DNA of 64,000 nucleotides from Sciscionella sediminilitoris (GCF_000737195.2 NZ_JALM01000021.1:36689-100688), one strand, 5' to 3'; counted from the stretch's first letter, positions 25,460 to 35,217 are shown. Numbers and translations: made by a program. Notes: generated from the sequence alone by a model not told the origin.

Positions 25460-25561
25460 CTCATATGATCGCCGTCACTCTTGCGGCCCCTGCTCGTTAC
25501 TTCGGATGTGACGCGGGGTGCGTCGATGTCGCCCTGTGCACGCGGAGGAGGATTACTGCAG

Positions 25562-27253
25562 ATGAGGGGACGCTTGCCGAGAGCTCTGTCGGTGCCGGCG
25601 GTGGTGCTGGTGTGCTCGCTGACGGCATTGCCCGCGGCGGCCGATGTGTCGATCCCGACGACTCCGGTCCCGCACCCGGTGGATCCGGCCGATCCGCCGG
25701 TGGTGGGTACGCAGGGTCCGCAACCGCTGGGCCACGCGGTCGGGGACGCGGGCGCGGCGGTCGGTGATCTGCAGGTGCTCCCCGGTCTGGTGGACACCAC
25801 GACGATCATGCCGGGCATGGGTGACCAGCTGCCGAAGCAACCGCTGTTGGAGGCGGGCCTCGGCACCTCGAGTGCGCAGGTGAACTCGGAGTCGTATCTG
25901 AACTATGAGCGTTCGATCGCGGAGTCCTCGCCGCTGGGCTTCGCGTTCGGGGGGAATTCGCCGCGGCTGCCCGGTGCGCTGAGCCAGACCGCGCTTCCGG
26001 ACAATCCGCAGGCGGTGCACGGTGGTCTGCAGCTGCCGAAGAATCCGCTGCTGAACGTGGGCCTGCTGCAGGGCTCGGCGAATGCGCGCTATTCGCCCAC
26101 GCTCGGCCCGTGCACGGACGGCCCGATCTCGGACTCCTCGACCTCGGTGGCGAATCTGTCCGCGGTGAACCTGAATCTGCCGGGCAGCTCGGGTCCGCTC
26201 GCGGATGTGCTGAACCCGAGCAAGCTGGCGGCACTGCCGGATCAGGTGCGCAAGGCGGTGAGCACGGACCCGGCCAAGGGTGGCATCGACCCGAAGCAGG
26301 CGCTGTCCGTGCTGACTCCGAAGGCGAGTCAGGGCGATCAGCTCAAGGATGGCGACCCGGGGATCTCGCTGATCAGCGCGCCGAACCTGATCAGCTCGCG
26401 GTCTCAGGTGAAGCTGGTGGACATGCCGGGCACGAAGAACAAGGCGGTCCGCTCGGCGACGACGTTCCAGTTCGCCGATGTGACCCTGTTCAAGGGCCTG
26501 CCGATCCAGACCAAGATCAAGATCGCCAGCCAGCCGAAGCTGACGGTGACCTCGACGGGCAAGAAGGACACCTCGAAGGTGGAGTACACGGCCCCGATGC
26601 TGGAGGTGCAGCTGCCGTTCCTGCCGCCGATCAAGGTGGACGCGCGGCACCCCTTCCAGGCGCCGCTCGCGCTTCCGCTGCCGAACCTGATCCCGCCGAA
26701 CGTGAAGCAGGAGTTCACGCAGAAGTTCGGGATGAACCTGGATCAGATGCGCAATGTCCCGGTGCTCGGCGAGGCCGCGAAGTTCCTCGATGACAAGGGC
26801 GGCAACGGGTTCTCCCTGGATCTCGGCCTGCTGCGGCTCAAGGTCGGGGATTTCAAGCAGAGCGGTCAGGTGCAGACGAAGGGCAAGGGCGGGGCACCGT
26901 TCTCCGGGTACCAGCTCGGTGCGAGCGCGAACATGGCCAGCCTGGACATCCTTCCGCTCGATCTGCTCAAGCTGAAGGACGGCCCGAAGTCACTGGCTAC
27001 GGCGACGCTCGGGAAGCAGGTGGCCCGCGCCTACGCGCCGACGGGCGGGGTGGAGTGCGGCACCACGAACCCCGGTGGCGGGGCGGCGAAACCGAGCGGT
27101 GGCGCGCCCGCCAAACCGAAGCCGCAGGCCAAGCAGCTCGCCTACACCAATGGCGCCTATGAATCGGTGCCGCTGTTCTGGACGGGCACCGGTCTGCTGC
27201 TCGCGGGCGCGGTGCTGATGGCCGCGCTGCCGCGCCGCAGGGCCAAGCGCTAG
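25562..27253 (+). CDS. Large secreted, C-terminally membrane-anchored protein of unknown function
   Basis: A 563-residue protein with a Sec signal peptide (RALSVPAVVLVCSLTALPAA) and a C-terminal hydrophobic segment (FWTGTGLLLAGAVLMAALP) followed by RRRAKR, the layout of a surface protein held in the membrane. The body is Pro/Leu/Gly-rich with repeated short phrases such as QLPKQPLLEAGL / QLPKNPLLNVGL, and a low-complexity AKPSGGAPAKPKPQAK linker precedes the anchor. Only two cysteines are seen in the exported part. No catalytic motif is recognisable. GGAGGAGG lies upstream of ATG 25562. I do not recognise the family. Confidence 0.8.
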   Translation: MRGRLPRALSVPAVVLVCSLTALPAAADVSIPTTPVPHPVDPADPPVVGTQGPQPLGHAVGDAGAAVGDLQVLPGLVDTTTIMPGMGDQLPKQPLLEAGLGTSSAQVNSESYLNYERSIAESSPLGFAFGGNSPRLPGALSQTALPDNPQAVHGGLQLPKNPLLNVGLLQGSANARYSPTLGPCTDGPISDSSTSVANLSAVNLNLPGSSGPLADVLNPSKLAALPDQVRKAVSTDPAKGGIDPKQALSVLTPKASQGDQLKDGDPGISLISAPNLISSRSQVKLVDMPGTKNKAVRSATTFQFADVTLFKGLPIQTKIKIASQPKLTVTSTGKKDTSKVEYTAPMLEVQLPFLPPIKVDARHPFQAPLALPLPNLIPPNVKQEFTQKFGMNLDQMRNVPVLGEAAKFLDDKGGNGFSLDLGLLRLKVGDFKQSGQVQTKGKGGAPFSGYQLGASANMASLDILPLDLLKLKDGPKSLATATLGKQVARAYAPTGGVECGTTNPGGGAAKPSGGAPAKPKPQAKQLAYTNGAYESVPLFWTGTGLLLAGAVLMAALPRRRAKR

Positions 27254-27537
27254 CTGCCGGTGATCCGCTGCCAGAGGCTGGGCTTCGGGGTGAACTCGGG
27301 GTCCGCCTCGGCGAGCGCGGAGCGGACCTGGCCGATGCTCGGGTTGACCATGGCGCGCTCCCCGATGATCACGGTGGGCACGGTCTCGTTCCCGTCGGCG
27401 ACCGCGCGCACCTGCGCGGCGGCCTCGGGATCTTCCCAGATGTTGTGCTCCTCGACCGGGACACCGAGCCCGCGGATCTTCGGGGTGAGCATCATGCAGA
27501 ACGGGCAGCCGGGCCGCCAGTAGTACTGAATGGTCAC
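27250..27537 (-). CDS. Glutaredoxin / mycoredoxin-like protein
   Basis: A 95-residue thioredoxin-fold protein with the redox motif CPFC in YYWRPGCPFCMML and the cis-proline region ETVPTVIIG. It would reduce mixed disulfides, in actinomycetes usually with mycothiol. The start is GTG 27537, seven bases after the holB stop, so it ends the topA-holB operon. The stop overlaps the secreted-protein gene by 4 bp on the opposite strand. The length is typical for mycoredoxins. Confidence 0.9.
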   Translation of the reverse strand: MTIQYYWRPGCPFCMMLTPKIRGLGVPVEEHNIWEDPEAAAQVRAVADGNETVPTVIIGERAMVNPSIGQVRSALAEADPEFTPKPSLWQRITGS

Positions 27538-27544
27538 GTGCGGA

Positions 27545-28726
27545 TCATCCTCTCTGCAGGGTGGTGAGCATCGCCTCGACGGCGATCCGCGGTTTGACGT
27601 TGAGTTCGATGGCTTCCCGGCAGTCGAGGATGGCCTCGATCCTGCGCAGCGCGCCCGCCGCGCTCAGCTGCCCGGCCAGCGCCGCGGAGTCGCGGGCCCG
27701 GTCGGGGTGGTTGAGCGTGACGTGTGCGCCGGTGGCCTTGGTGGCGAGCACATCCCGGTAGAACCCGGCGAGGTCGACGAGCGCGAGGTCGAGGCTGTCC
27801 CGCTGGGCCCGGGTGGCGCGGGATTTCTGCCGCTTCTCCAGGTCGCGTTCGGCGCTCTTGGCGGACCGTTCGGCGGCGGCGGTGCCCTTTCCGGAACCGC
27901 CCGCGCCCATGGCGGTGCGCAGCGCGGCCTTCTCCGCGTCGTCCCGGGCCGCACTCATGCTGCTGGCCTCGGACTCGGCGGCGCCGACGAGCTGGTCCAC
28001 GCAGGCGAACACATCGGCGGGCCTGCGCAGCGAGCCGGGGATGCGCAGCACGGATTCCCGCCGTTCGCGGACTTCGGGGTCCTTGGCGAGCCGCCGCGCC
28101 CGCCCGATGTGCCCGCCGCACACCGAACCGGCCCAGCTCGCGGTCTCCGGGTCGATGCCGTCCCGGTTGGTGAGCACTTCGGCGATGGCCTCGGCGGGCG
28201 GGGTGCGCAGATTGATCACCCGGCACCGGGAGCGAATGGTCACCGAGACATCATCGGGATGGTCGGAGGGGGCGCACAACAGGAACACGGTGCGGTCCGG
28301 TGGCTCCTCCACGGCCTTGAGCAGTGCGTTCGCCGCGCCCTCGGTGAGCCGGTCGGCATCGGAGATGATCACCACCTGCCAGTGTCCCGCCGAGGGGCGC
28401 CGGGCGGCGAGCTGCACGAGCGAGCGCATCTGGGCGACCGGGATGGACAGCCCCTCAGGTTCCACGATGTGCACATCGGCGTGGGTTCCGGCGATCGCGG
28501 TGTGACAGCCGGAGCATTCCCCGCAGCCCTCGCCCTCGGTGCACTGCAGTGCGGCGGCGAAGGACCGGGCGACCACCGAGCGCCCCGATCCCGGTGGGCC
28601 GGTGAACAGCCAGGCATGGGTCATGCCGCCGGTGCCGTTCGCCGCGGCGCTCGCGGCCGCGGACAGTTCCGCGACGGCCTCGGTCTGCCCGACGAGATCA
28701 ACCCAGACGCCGGTCCGGTTCGTCAC
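27545..28726 (-). CDS. holB: DNA polymerase III subunit delta prime
   Basis: A 393-residue clamp-loader subunit. The P-loop-like motif is GPPGSGRS with Arg for Lys, normal for the non-hydrolysing delta-prime subunit. A zinc module CTEGEGCGECSGC follows, then VEPEGLSIPVAQMR and the ISDADRL region. A charged, Lys/Glu/Arg-rich linker (about residues 270-310) precedes the C-terminal collar domain. GTG 28726 follows GAGGGCA; it overlaps the end of the MFS/kinase gene by 29 bp. The gene is essential for loading the beta clamp. Order topA-...-holB matches other actinomycetes. Confidence 0.92.
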   Translation of the reverse strand: MTNRTGVWVDLVGQTEAVAELSAAASAAANGTGGMTHAWLFTGPPGSGRSVVARSFAAALQCTEGEGCGECSGCHTAIAGTHADVHIVEPEGLSIPVAQMRSLVQLAARRPSAGHWQVVIISDADRLTEGAANALLKAVEEPPDRTVFLLCAPSDHPDDVSVTIRSRCRVINLRTPPAEAIAEVLTNRDGIDPETASWAGSVCGGHIGRARRLAKDPEVRERRESVLRIPGSLRRPADVFACVDQLVGAAESEASSMSAARDDAEKAALRTAMGAGGSGKGTAAAERSAKSAERDLEKRQKSRATRAQRDSLDLALVDLAGFYRDVLATKATGAHVTLNHPDRARDSAALAGQLSAAGALRRIEAILDCREAIELNVKPRIAVEAMLTTLQRG

Positions 28727-30656
28727 TGCCCTCGCTCCTCCCACGTTCGTCTTCTTCAGTTGTACCAAGGAGCGCTTCGAGCCTGCCGGTGATCTCCGCG
28801 GTGAGCGCCTCCGGTTCCTGTTCGGCGTCCACCACCACGTACCGGTCCGGGTCGGCGGCCGCGAGCTCGGCGACGGTCGTGGAAACCCGCCATGGATTCT
28901 CCGCACCGGTCTCCGTGGCGTTGTCCAGCAGCACGGTGACGTCCGGGCGCAGTCGCTCGGTCGCCCAGTCGGTGAGCGCGTCCAGTTCGCGTTCTCCGGT
29001 CTCGGCGAACCGCACGGTGACCACGGCCGCGCCCTGCTGCAGCGCGGGCCGGATCTCCCGCTCGCCCGCCTCCGCGCGGACCGCGGCGGCCAGCAGTGCC
29101 CGTGCCTTGGCGGAGCGCAGCTGCGCGGTCTCGGCGATGGTGCCTGCGCGCTGTTCGTGGTCCCCGACGAACACGGTGGTCATGCCGCGGGCGCGCAGCC
29201 ACTCGGCGATGCGCGTGGCCTGCTCGGTCACCAGCGCGTCCCCGCCACCCTCGACGGTCAGCAGCAGCCCGCTGGTGCGTGCCCCGCGCCCGCGCACCAT
29301 GCGCACCAGGTTCGCCAGGATGGACTCGGTAGACCGGTCGCCCATCTGCCGGTAGGCGATCACCCCGAACAGCGCGGCGAGCAACCCGGCGCCACCGAGC
29401 ACCGGACGGGTGCCGTCCATGATCATCTCCCGGCCGAACAGCTCGATCCGGTGCTGCTGGGTGAGCCCGACCAGGATCGGCGATGCCACCGTCGAGCCGA
29501 AGAGCATGACCTTCATCAGCGACTGATAGACCGAGTTGACCCGGCCGCGCACCTCGTCCTCGACCTGCGCGCCGATGATCGTGATCCCGGTGAGGAAGGC
29601 GATCCCGGCCGCGGCGCCCACGATGTACACCGTGATCAGCGACATCACCAGGTGCGGGGAGATCGCGGACGCGGCAAGGGCGAGCCCGGCCACCACGATC
29701 GCCACCCCGAACAGCCGGTTGTGCGTCATCCGGTGCGCGATCCGCGGGGCGAGCACCATCCCGGTGGCCAGCCCGCAGAACAGGGTCACGAACAGCACCC
29801 CGAGCACCGACTCCCCGGAGAGCAGGCTCTGCGCGTACTGCCGCGCGGTCCCGATCACCGCACCGGCCGCGGCGAAGGCGCCGACCATGCCCAGCAGCAG
29901 CCCGCGGATCAGCGGGGTGGCCCCGGCGATGCGCAGCCCCTCGCGCAGCATCCGCAGGAATCCCTCGCCGTCCCCGGTGCGCTCGCGCCTTCCGGTGCGC
30001 CCGGAGATCTCCGGGATGCGGGTGCGGATGATGATCGCGCTCACCGCGTAGCAGCAGCCGCTGATCATCACGATCAGCCCGCTGATCTCCATCGGCGACT
30101 GGCCGACCCGCAGCGAGGTGTAGATCCCGGAGAGCACGGCGTAGAGCAGGGCACCGGTGAGCACCGCGCAGCCGTAGGTGACCACGAGCCCGACCTGGTT
30201 CGCCGTCTCGATCTGGGCGCGGTGGCGCATCAGGTTCGGCACGCTGGAGTCCTTGGCGGGCACCCAGAGCATGGACATGCAGCCGACCAGGAAGTTCGCC
30301 CCGAACAGCCACCACACCGTGCCGACCAGCGGGATCGAGACGAACAGGGCACAGCGCACCAGATCGGTGACCACCATGACGGTGCGCCGGTCGAAGCGGT
30401 CCGCGAGCACCCCGCCGATGGGAGCGAAGATCAGCCCGGGCAGCAGGTTGGTGAGCACTACCCCGGCGAACGCGAAGTTCTGCGCGAAATAACCGTGCAG
30501 CAGCTGGCTGGCCAGCCCGGAGAGGGCGAGGAACCCCAGCCAGTCCCCGACGCTGCACAGATACGAGGAGGCGAGCAGCCTGCGGAACGGCTTGATGGCG
30601 AGCACACTGCGTACCCGCCTTGTCGTGGATGTGGCTTGCCCCGCGGTCACGCTCAC
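28698..30656 (-). CDS. MFS permease fused to a degenerate thymidylate-kinase domain
   Basis: A 652-residue fusion. Residues 1-430 are a 12-helix MFS domain (GGVLADRFDRRTV signature); residues 445-630 have the order of a dTMP kinase. The kinase start FEGGDGAGKST is replaced by TVEGGGDALVTEQ, which lacks the P-loop Lys and Ser/Thr, and the DRY-type substrate motif reads TVRFAET. The kinase half is therefore probably inactive or repurposed. Such MFS-Tmk fusions are known next to holB in actinomycetes, often annotated as dTMP kinase. The GTG start overlaps the preceding stop (GTGA). The transport substrate is unknown. Confidence 0.82.
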   Translation of the reverse strand: MSVTAGQATSTTRRVRSVLAIKPFRRLLASSYLCSVGDWLGFLALSGLASQLLHGYFAQNFAFAGVVLTNLLPGLIFAPIGGVLADRFDRRTVMVVTDLVRCALFVSIPLVGTVWWLFGANFLVGCMSMLWVPAKDSSVPNLMRHRAQIETANQVGLVVTYGCAVLTGALLYAVLSGIYTSLRVGQSPMEISGLIVMISGCCYAVSAIIIRTRIPEISGRTGRRERTGDGEGFLRMLREGLRIAGATPLIRGLLLGMVGAFAAAGAVIGTARQYAQSLLSGESVLGVLFVTLFCGLATGMVLAPRIAHRMTHNRLFGVAIVVAGLALAASAISPHLVMSLITVYIVGAAAGIAFLTGITIIGAQVEDEVRGRVNSVYQSLMKVMLFGSTVASPILVGLTQQHRIELFGREMIMDGTRPVLGGAGLLAALFGVIAYRQMGDRSTESILANLVRMVRGRGARTSGLLLTVEGGGDALVTEQATRIAEWLRARGMTTVFVGDHEQRAGTIAETAQLRSAKARALLAAAVRAEAGEREIRPALQQGAAVVTVRFAETGERELDALTDWATERLRPDVTVLLDNATETGAENPWRVSTTVAELAAADPDRYVVVDAEQEPEALTAEITGRLEALLGTTEEDERGRSEGSDEPDRRLG

Positions 30657-31162
30657 TCGAAGAGCGCTCTGATCTTGTCGTAGAAGTTGAACAGGATGAT
30701 GATCACGAAAATGATCAGCGGGATGATGCAGCCCGCAGCGCCGGACTTCTTCTTCTGCTGCTGGTTCCGCTGTTGTTGCTGACCGCGCTGCTGTGGGCGC
30801 CGTTGCTGCTGTTGCGGCTGCGCGGCCCTGGTCTGGGGCCGGGCGGGCCTGCGCTGGCGCGGCTTCTCGGTCTCATCGGCCTGCTCGGCGGGGGCGAACA
30901 CCGGCCCCGCCTGCTCGGCCTCTTCGCGCGCCCTGCGCTTCTGTTCGGCGAGCTTGGCCTCCACCGTCGCCTGCAACGACTTCGGGTCGGGCAAGCCGGT
31001 GTCGGTGTACCGGCCGTACGAATCCTCGCGGGTGTCCTGATACTCGTTGCTGGTGACCAGCCCGGCCAACGGGTCGGCGAAACGCAGACCGGGCGGTGGC
31101 GCAGCAGTCCCGTCCGGTCCGAACGGGGAGTCGTAGTCCTCGGCCACGTGCGGGTCCGTCAC
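30653..31162 (-). CDS. Small Gln/Arg-rich tail-anchored membrane protein
   Basis: A 169-residue protein with no known domain. The N-terminal 60 residues are acidic, residues 65-95 look like a coiled coil (KSLQATVEAKLAEQKRRARE), 100-145 are a Gln/Arg/Pro tract (QQQQRRPQQRGQQQQRNQQQ), and the C-terminus has one hydrophobic segment (CIIPLIIFVIIILFNFYDKI). It is probably inserted by its tail with the bulk in the cytoplasm. It lies 26 bp after topA and overlaps the MFS/kinase gene by 4 bp. The basic tract could touch nucleic acid; this is a guess. Confidence 0.75.
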   Translation of the reverse strand: MTDPHVAEDYDSPFGPDGTAAPPPGLRFADPLAGLVTSNEYQDTREDSYGRYTDTGLPDPKSLQATVEAKLAEQKRRAREEAEQAGPVFAPAEQADETEKPRQRRPARPQTRAAQPQQQQRRPQQRGQQQQRNQQQKKKSGAAGCIIPLIIFVIIILFNFYDKIRALFE

Positions 31163-31188
31163 GAATCCAAGCCTAACGCCAGTCCGGC

Positions 31189-34014
31189 TCAGGAGCTGGA
31201 CTTCGAGGAGGTCGCCTTGGACTTCGCGGTGGACTTGGCCGCCGTGGACTTGCTCGCGGTGGACTTGCCCGTGCCCGATTTGCTCGTGCTCGACTTGGTG
31301 GTGGTCGACTTCTTCGCGGTGGAGCGCTTCTTGGGCGCGGGGCCCTTGGCGCGCTTCTCCGCGAGCAGTTCGGCGGCCCGTTCCGCGGTGAAATCCTCCA
31401 CCGTGTCCGAGCGGCGCAGCGAGGCGTTGTACTCGCCGTCGGTGACGTAGGGGCCGAACCTGCCGTCCTTGACCACCATGGGCTTACCGGTCGCCGGGTC
31501 CTCGCCGAGCTCCTTGAGCGGTGGTTTCGCCGCTGCCTGGCGCCCACGGCGCTTGGGCTCGGCGTAGATCTTCTTCGCCTCCTCGAGGGTGACGGTGAAG
31601 ATCTGCTCCTCGTCGGTGAGCGAGCGTGAGTCGGTGCCCCGCTTCAGATAAGGGCCGTAGCGGCCGTTCTGCGCGGTGACCTCCTCACCGGTGTCCGGAT
31701 CGGTGCCCACCACGCGGGGCAGCGAGAGCAGCTTCAGCGCCTCGTCCAGGGTCACCGTGGACACACTCATCGACTTGAACAGCGATCCCGTGCGCGGTTT
31801 CGGCTTCGCGGCCTTCTTGGTGCCCTTCTTGGGAGCTTCCTCCGGCTCGGCCGGTTCGGGCAGGATCTCGGTCACGTATGGACCGAACCGGCCCTCCTTG
31901 GCCACGATCTCGTGCCCGGTGACCGGATCGGTGCCCAGCGTCCGCCCCTCCATCGGGGTGGCGAAGAGCTTCTCGGCGATCTCGGTGGTCAGCTCGTCGG
32001 GGGCAAGGTCGTCGGTCAGGTTCGCCCGCTGCGCGTTGCCGTCGTCCCCGTCCCGCTCCAGGTAGGCGCCATACCGGCCGACCCGGACGTAGATGGTGCG
32101 CCCGGCCTCGTCGGTGAGCATCGGGATGGAGTTGATCTCCCGGGCGTCGATGTCCTCGACCCCGGTACCCACCAGCTTCTTCAGCCCGCCGGAGCGGCTG
32201 ATCGAACCGGCCGGTCCGGTCTCGCCGCCGAAGTAGAAGGAGTTCAGCCAGTTCACGCCGCGCTGCGAGCCGGTGGCGATGGTGTCCAGCTCGTCTTCCA
32301 TGGCCGCGGTGAAGTCGTAGTCCACCAGCCGCTCGAAGTGCCGCTCGAGCAGCGCGACCACGGAGAAGGCGACCCAGCTCGGCACGAGCGCGGAACCCTT
32401 CTTCCACACGTAACCGCGGTCCTGGATGGTCTTGATGATGCTCGCGTAGGTCGAGGGGCGCCCGATCCCGAGCTCCTGGAGCTTGCCGACCAGGCTCGGC
32501 TCGCTGTAGCGGGCGGGCGGGTTGGTGCTGTGCCCGTCCGGGGTGAGCTCGGTCGCGGTGACCGCGGCGCCCTCGGCGAGCTGGGGCAGCCGGGACTGCT
32601 TGTCGTCGGCCTCGCCGCCCGCCTCGGTGTCCACCGATTCCACGTAGGCCTTGAGGAAGCCGGGGAAGGTGATGGTGCGCCCGGAAGCGGCGAAGGTGCA
32701 CTGCTCACCGGTGCTCGCGGTCCCGGTGATGCGCACCGAGGTGGTGTTCCCGCGCGCATCGGACATCTGCGAGGCGATGGTGCGCTGCCAGATCAGCTCG
32801 TAGAGGCGGAACTCGTCCGGGGACAGTTCCTTGGCGACCTGGCCGGGAGTGCGGAACGCCTCGCCCGCCGGACGGATCGCCTCGTGCGCCTCCTGCGCGT
32901 TCTTCACCTTCTTGGCGTACTGGCGCGGGGAGTTCGGCACGTAGTCCTTGCCGTAGAGCTCCAGCGCCTGGGAACGGGCCGCGGTCAGCGCCGTCTCCGA
33001 GAGGTTCGTGGAGTCGGTACGCATATAGGTGATGTAGCCGTTCTCGTACAGCCGCTGCGCGATCGACATGGTGCGATCACTGGAGAACCGCAGCTTGCGG
33101 CCCGCCTCCTGCTGCAGGGTCGAGGTCATGAACGGCGCGTACGGCTTGCGGGTGTACGGCTTCGACTCGACGCTGGAGACCTGCAGCGCCGCCCCGGTGA
33201 GCGCCTCGGCGAGGGTGCGCGCGCCCGCCTCGTCGAGCACCCTTGCCTCGCCCTTGAGCTGGCCGCGCTCGTCGAAGTCCCGCCCGGTGGCGAGCTTCTG
33301 CCCGTCGATGGAGACCAGCCGGGCCCCGAAGTTGCGCGGCTCGGCCTCGGCGCCCGCGTCGAGCTGCGCGGCGATGTCCCAGTAGTTGGCCGAGACGAAC
33401 GCGATCCGCTCGCGTTCGCGCTGCACCACGATGCGGGTGGCCACGGACTGCACCCGGCCCGCCGAGAGCTTCGGCATGACCTTCTTCCACAGCACCGGGG
33501 AGACCTCGTAGCCGTAGAGCCGGTCCAGGATGCGGCGGGTCTCCTGCGCGTCGACCAGGTCGTTGTCCAGCTCGCGGGTGTTCTCCGCCGCCGCGCGGAT
33601 CGCGCCCTCGGTGACCTCGTGGAACACCATGCGGCGGACCGGGATCTTGGGCTTGAGCGTCTCCAGCAGGTGCCAGGCGATCGCCTCGCCCTCGCGGTCG
33701 GGGTCGGTGGCGAGGTAGAGCTCGTCGGCCTCTTTGAGCAGCCCCTTGAGCTCGGTGACCTTGGACTTCTTGTCCGGGGTGACGATGTAGAGCGGGGCGA
33801 AGTCGTTGTCCACGTCGACCCCGAGCCGCGCCCAGGACTCGCCCTTGTACTTGGCGGGCACGTCCGCGGCACCGCGTGGCAGATCCCGGATGTGACCCGC
33901 GGACGAGTCCACGATGTACCCGTTGCCGAGATACGGGGCGATCTTGCGCGCCTTCGTCGGTGACTCGACGATCACGAGTCGCCGGGTACCGGCCTCGCTC
34001 TTGGTCCCTGCCAC
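31189..34014 (-). CDS. topA: DNA topoisomerase I (type IA)
   Basis: A 941-residue type IA topoisomerase that relaxes negative supercoils. The Toprim domain starts RRLVIVESPTKARKIAPYLG, and YLATDPDREGEAIAWHL carries the acidic metal residues. The nucleophilic tyrosine is in NGYITYMRTDST. Several GRFGPYV-type C-terminal repeats follow, and the last 90 residues are a Lys/Ser/Thr-rich tail (KSTAAKSTAKSK) as in actinomycete enzymes. GTG 34014 follows GGGGAGCT; a longer frame has no such support. It leads the operon that runs to holB. Confidence 0.95.
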   Translation of the reverse strand: MAGTKSEAGTRRLVIVESPTKARKIAPYLGNGYIVDSSAGHIRDLPRGAADVPAKYKGESWARLGVDVDNDFAPLYIVTPDKKSKVTELKGLLKEADELYLATDPDREGEAIAWHLLETLKPKIPVRRMVFHEVTEGAIRAAAENTRELDNDLVDAQETRRILDRLYGYEVSPVLWKKVMPKLSAGRVQSVATRIVVQRERERIAFVSANYWDIAAQLDAGAEAEPRNFGARLVSIDGQKLATGRDFDERGQLKGEARVLDEAGARTLAEALTGAALQVSSVESKPYTRKPYAPFMTSTLQQEAGRKLRFSSDRTMSIAQRLYENGYITYMRTDSTNLSETALTAARSQALELYGKDYVPNSPRQYAKKVKNAQEAHEAIRPAGEAFRTPGQVAKELSPDEFRLYELIWQRTIASQMSDARGNTTSVRITGTASTGEQCTFAASGRTITFPGFLKAYVESVDTEAGGEADDKQSRLPQLAEGAAVTATELTPDGHSTNPPARYSEPSLVGKLQELGIGRPSTYASIIKTIQDRGYVWKKGSALVPSWVAFSVVALLERHFERLVDYDFTAAMEDELDTIATGSQRGVNWLNSFYFGGETGPAGSISRSGGLKKLVGTGVEDIDAREINSIPMLTDEAGRTIYVRVGRYGAYLERDGDDGNAQRANLTDDLAPDELTTEIAEKLFATPMEGRTLGTDPVTGHEIVAKEGRFGPYVTEILPEPAEPEEAPKKGTKKAAKPKPRTGSLFKSMSVSTVTLDEALKLLSLPRVVGTDPDTGEEVTAQNGRYGPYLKRGTDSRSLTDEEQIFTVTLEEAKKIYAEPKRRGRQAAAKPPLKELGEDPATGKPMVVKDGRFGPYVTDGEYNASLRRSDTVEDFTAERAAELLAEKRAKGPAPKKRSTAKKSTTTKSSTSKSGTGKSTASKSTAAKSTAKSKATSSKSSS

Positions 34015-34377
34015 AGCTCCCCTGCTTTCCGTATGGTCCTCCGGCACGCCAGTGTGCACCCGGTCCAGTCGAACACGCGGAGCCGACCTCATTCGGACGA
34101 CCCGGTGTGTCACCGATTCGGGTTGCCCCTCGGTGCCGCGTCGCCCCAGTCGGCCGATGCCACCGCGACACAGTAAACGTCCCGGTCACGGATGCTACCC
34201 ACGTTTCGTGGCAGCGCTCACTCGCGTTAACGCCGTTCGTCAAGCACAGCCCTGCGGAGGCGTGACCGAAATCACAGCAAACCGCCTTCGAATTAACCGT
34301 GAAGAGTGAACGAACGACGCACGGTGCCGGACAGCGCATGATAAGTGCACCCCATGTGTAGATCAGGAGGCTTCTTC
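34015..34377. other. Divergent intergenic region between topA and the secreted protease
   Basis: About 360 bp without a credible gene. It must hold the promoters of topA (leftward) and the protease (rightward). AGGAGG at 34366-34371 is the protease ribosome-binding site. I found no convincing operator or terminator, and no -10/-35 pair that I would name. Confidence 0.5.
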
Positions 34378-35217
34378 ATGCTGAAACGCCTGCTCGCCAC
34401 GGCGACCGCGGTGCTGGCCGGTACCGGCTTCGCGCTCGCCCTCGCCGTTCCCGCGGGTGCCGCGACCGGCCCGAGCGCCGCGCCCGACTTCCACGCCACG
34501 CTGAAGCTGTCCAACTGCTCGGGCGCGCTGGTGCGCATGCCCGAGTCGAAGGGCACGGACAAGGCGCTGGCCATCTCCAACGGGCACTGCTACGACATCG
34601 ATGCGCTCAAACCGGGGGTGGCGCTGGTCAACAAGCCCGATGCCCGGAGTTTCGGGCTGCTCGACGCCTCGGGCGCGCAGAAGGCGACGCTGAAGGCCAC
34701 CACTCTGGTGTACGCCACCATGACCGATACCGATGTCTCGCTGTACTCGCTGGACAAGACCTACGACCAGATCAAGTCCCAGACCGGGATCGAGCCGCTG
34801 AATCTGTCCGCGAACCAGGCCAAGCAGGGTGACCCGATCACCGTGGCCTCCGGGTACTTCACCGAGAAGTGGAACTGCTCGGTGGACGGGTTCGTGCCCC
34901 AGCTCAAGGAGGCGGACTGGACCTGGAAGAACTCCATTCGCTACACCAAGGAGTGCACCACCAAGCACGGCACCTCGGGCTCGCCGATCATCGCCGCGGA
35001 CGGCACCAGCATGGTCGGGATCAACAACACCGGCAATGACGACGGGCAGCGCTGCACCCTGAACAACCCGTGCGAGGTCGACAAGCAGGGCAACATCACG
35101 GTGCACAAGGGCCAGAACTACGGCCAGCAGACCGATGCGCTGCCGAAATGCTTCGAGGGATCCAAGCTGAACCTGTCGAAGCAGGGCTGCACGCTGACCA
35201 AACCGCACGCCGGCTGA
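34378..35217 (+). CDS. Secreted trypsin-like serine protease (S1 fold)
   Basis: A 279-residue exported protein with a Sec signal peptide (residues 1-28, ending PAGAA). The triad can be read as His in ISNGHCYD, Asp in MTDTDVSLYS and Ser in KHGTSGSPII, in the right order for an S1 protease. Paired cysteines (NCSGAL, NGHC, KWNCS, KECTT, QRCTL, NPCEV, PKCFEG, QGCTL) suggest disulfides. No propeptide is obvious. AGGAGG lies six bases before ATG 34378. It probably acts outside the cell; substrate unknown. Confidence 0.87.
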   Translation: MLKRLLATATAVLAGTGFALALAVPAGAATGPSAAPDFHATLKLSNCSGALVRMPESKGTDKALAISNGHCYDIDALKPGVALVNKPDARSFGLLDASGAQKATLKATTLVYATMTDTDVSLYSLDKTYDQIKSQTGIEPLNLSANQAKQGDPITVASGYFTEKWNCSVDGFVPQLKEADWTWKNSIRYTKECTTKHGTSGSPIIAADGTSMVGINNTGNDDGQRCTLNNPCEVDKQGNITVHKGQNYGQQTDALPKCFEGSKLNLSKQGCTLTKPHAG

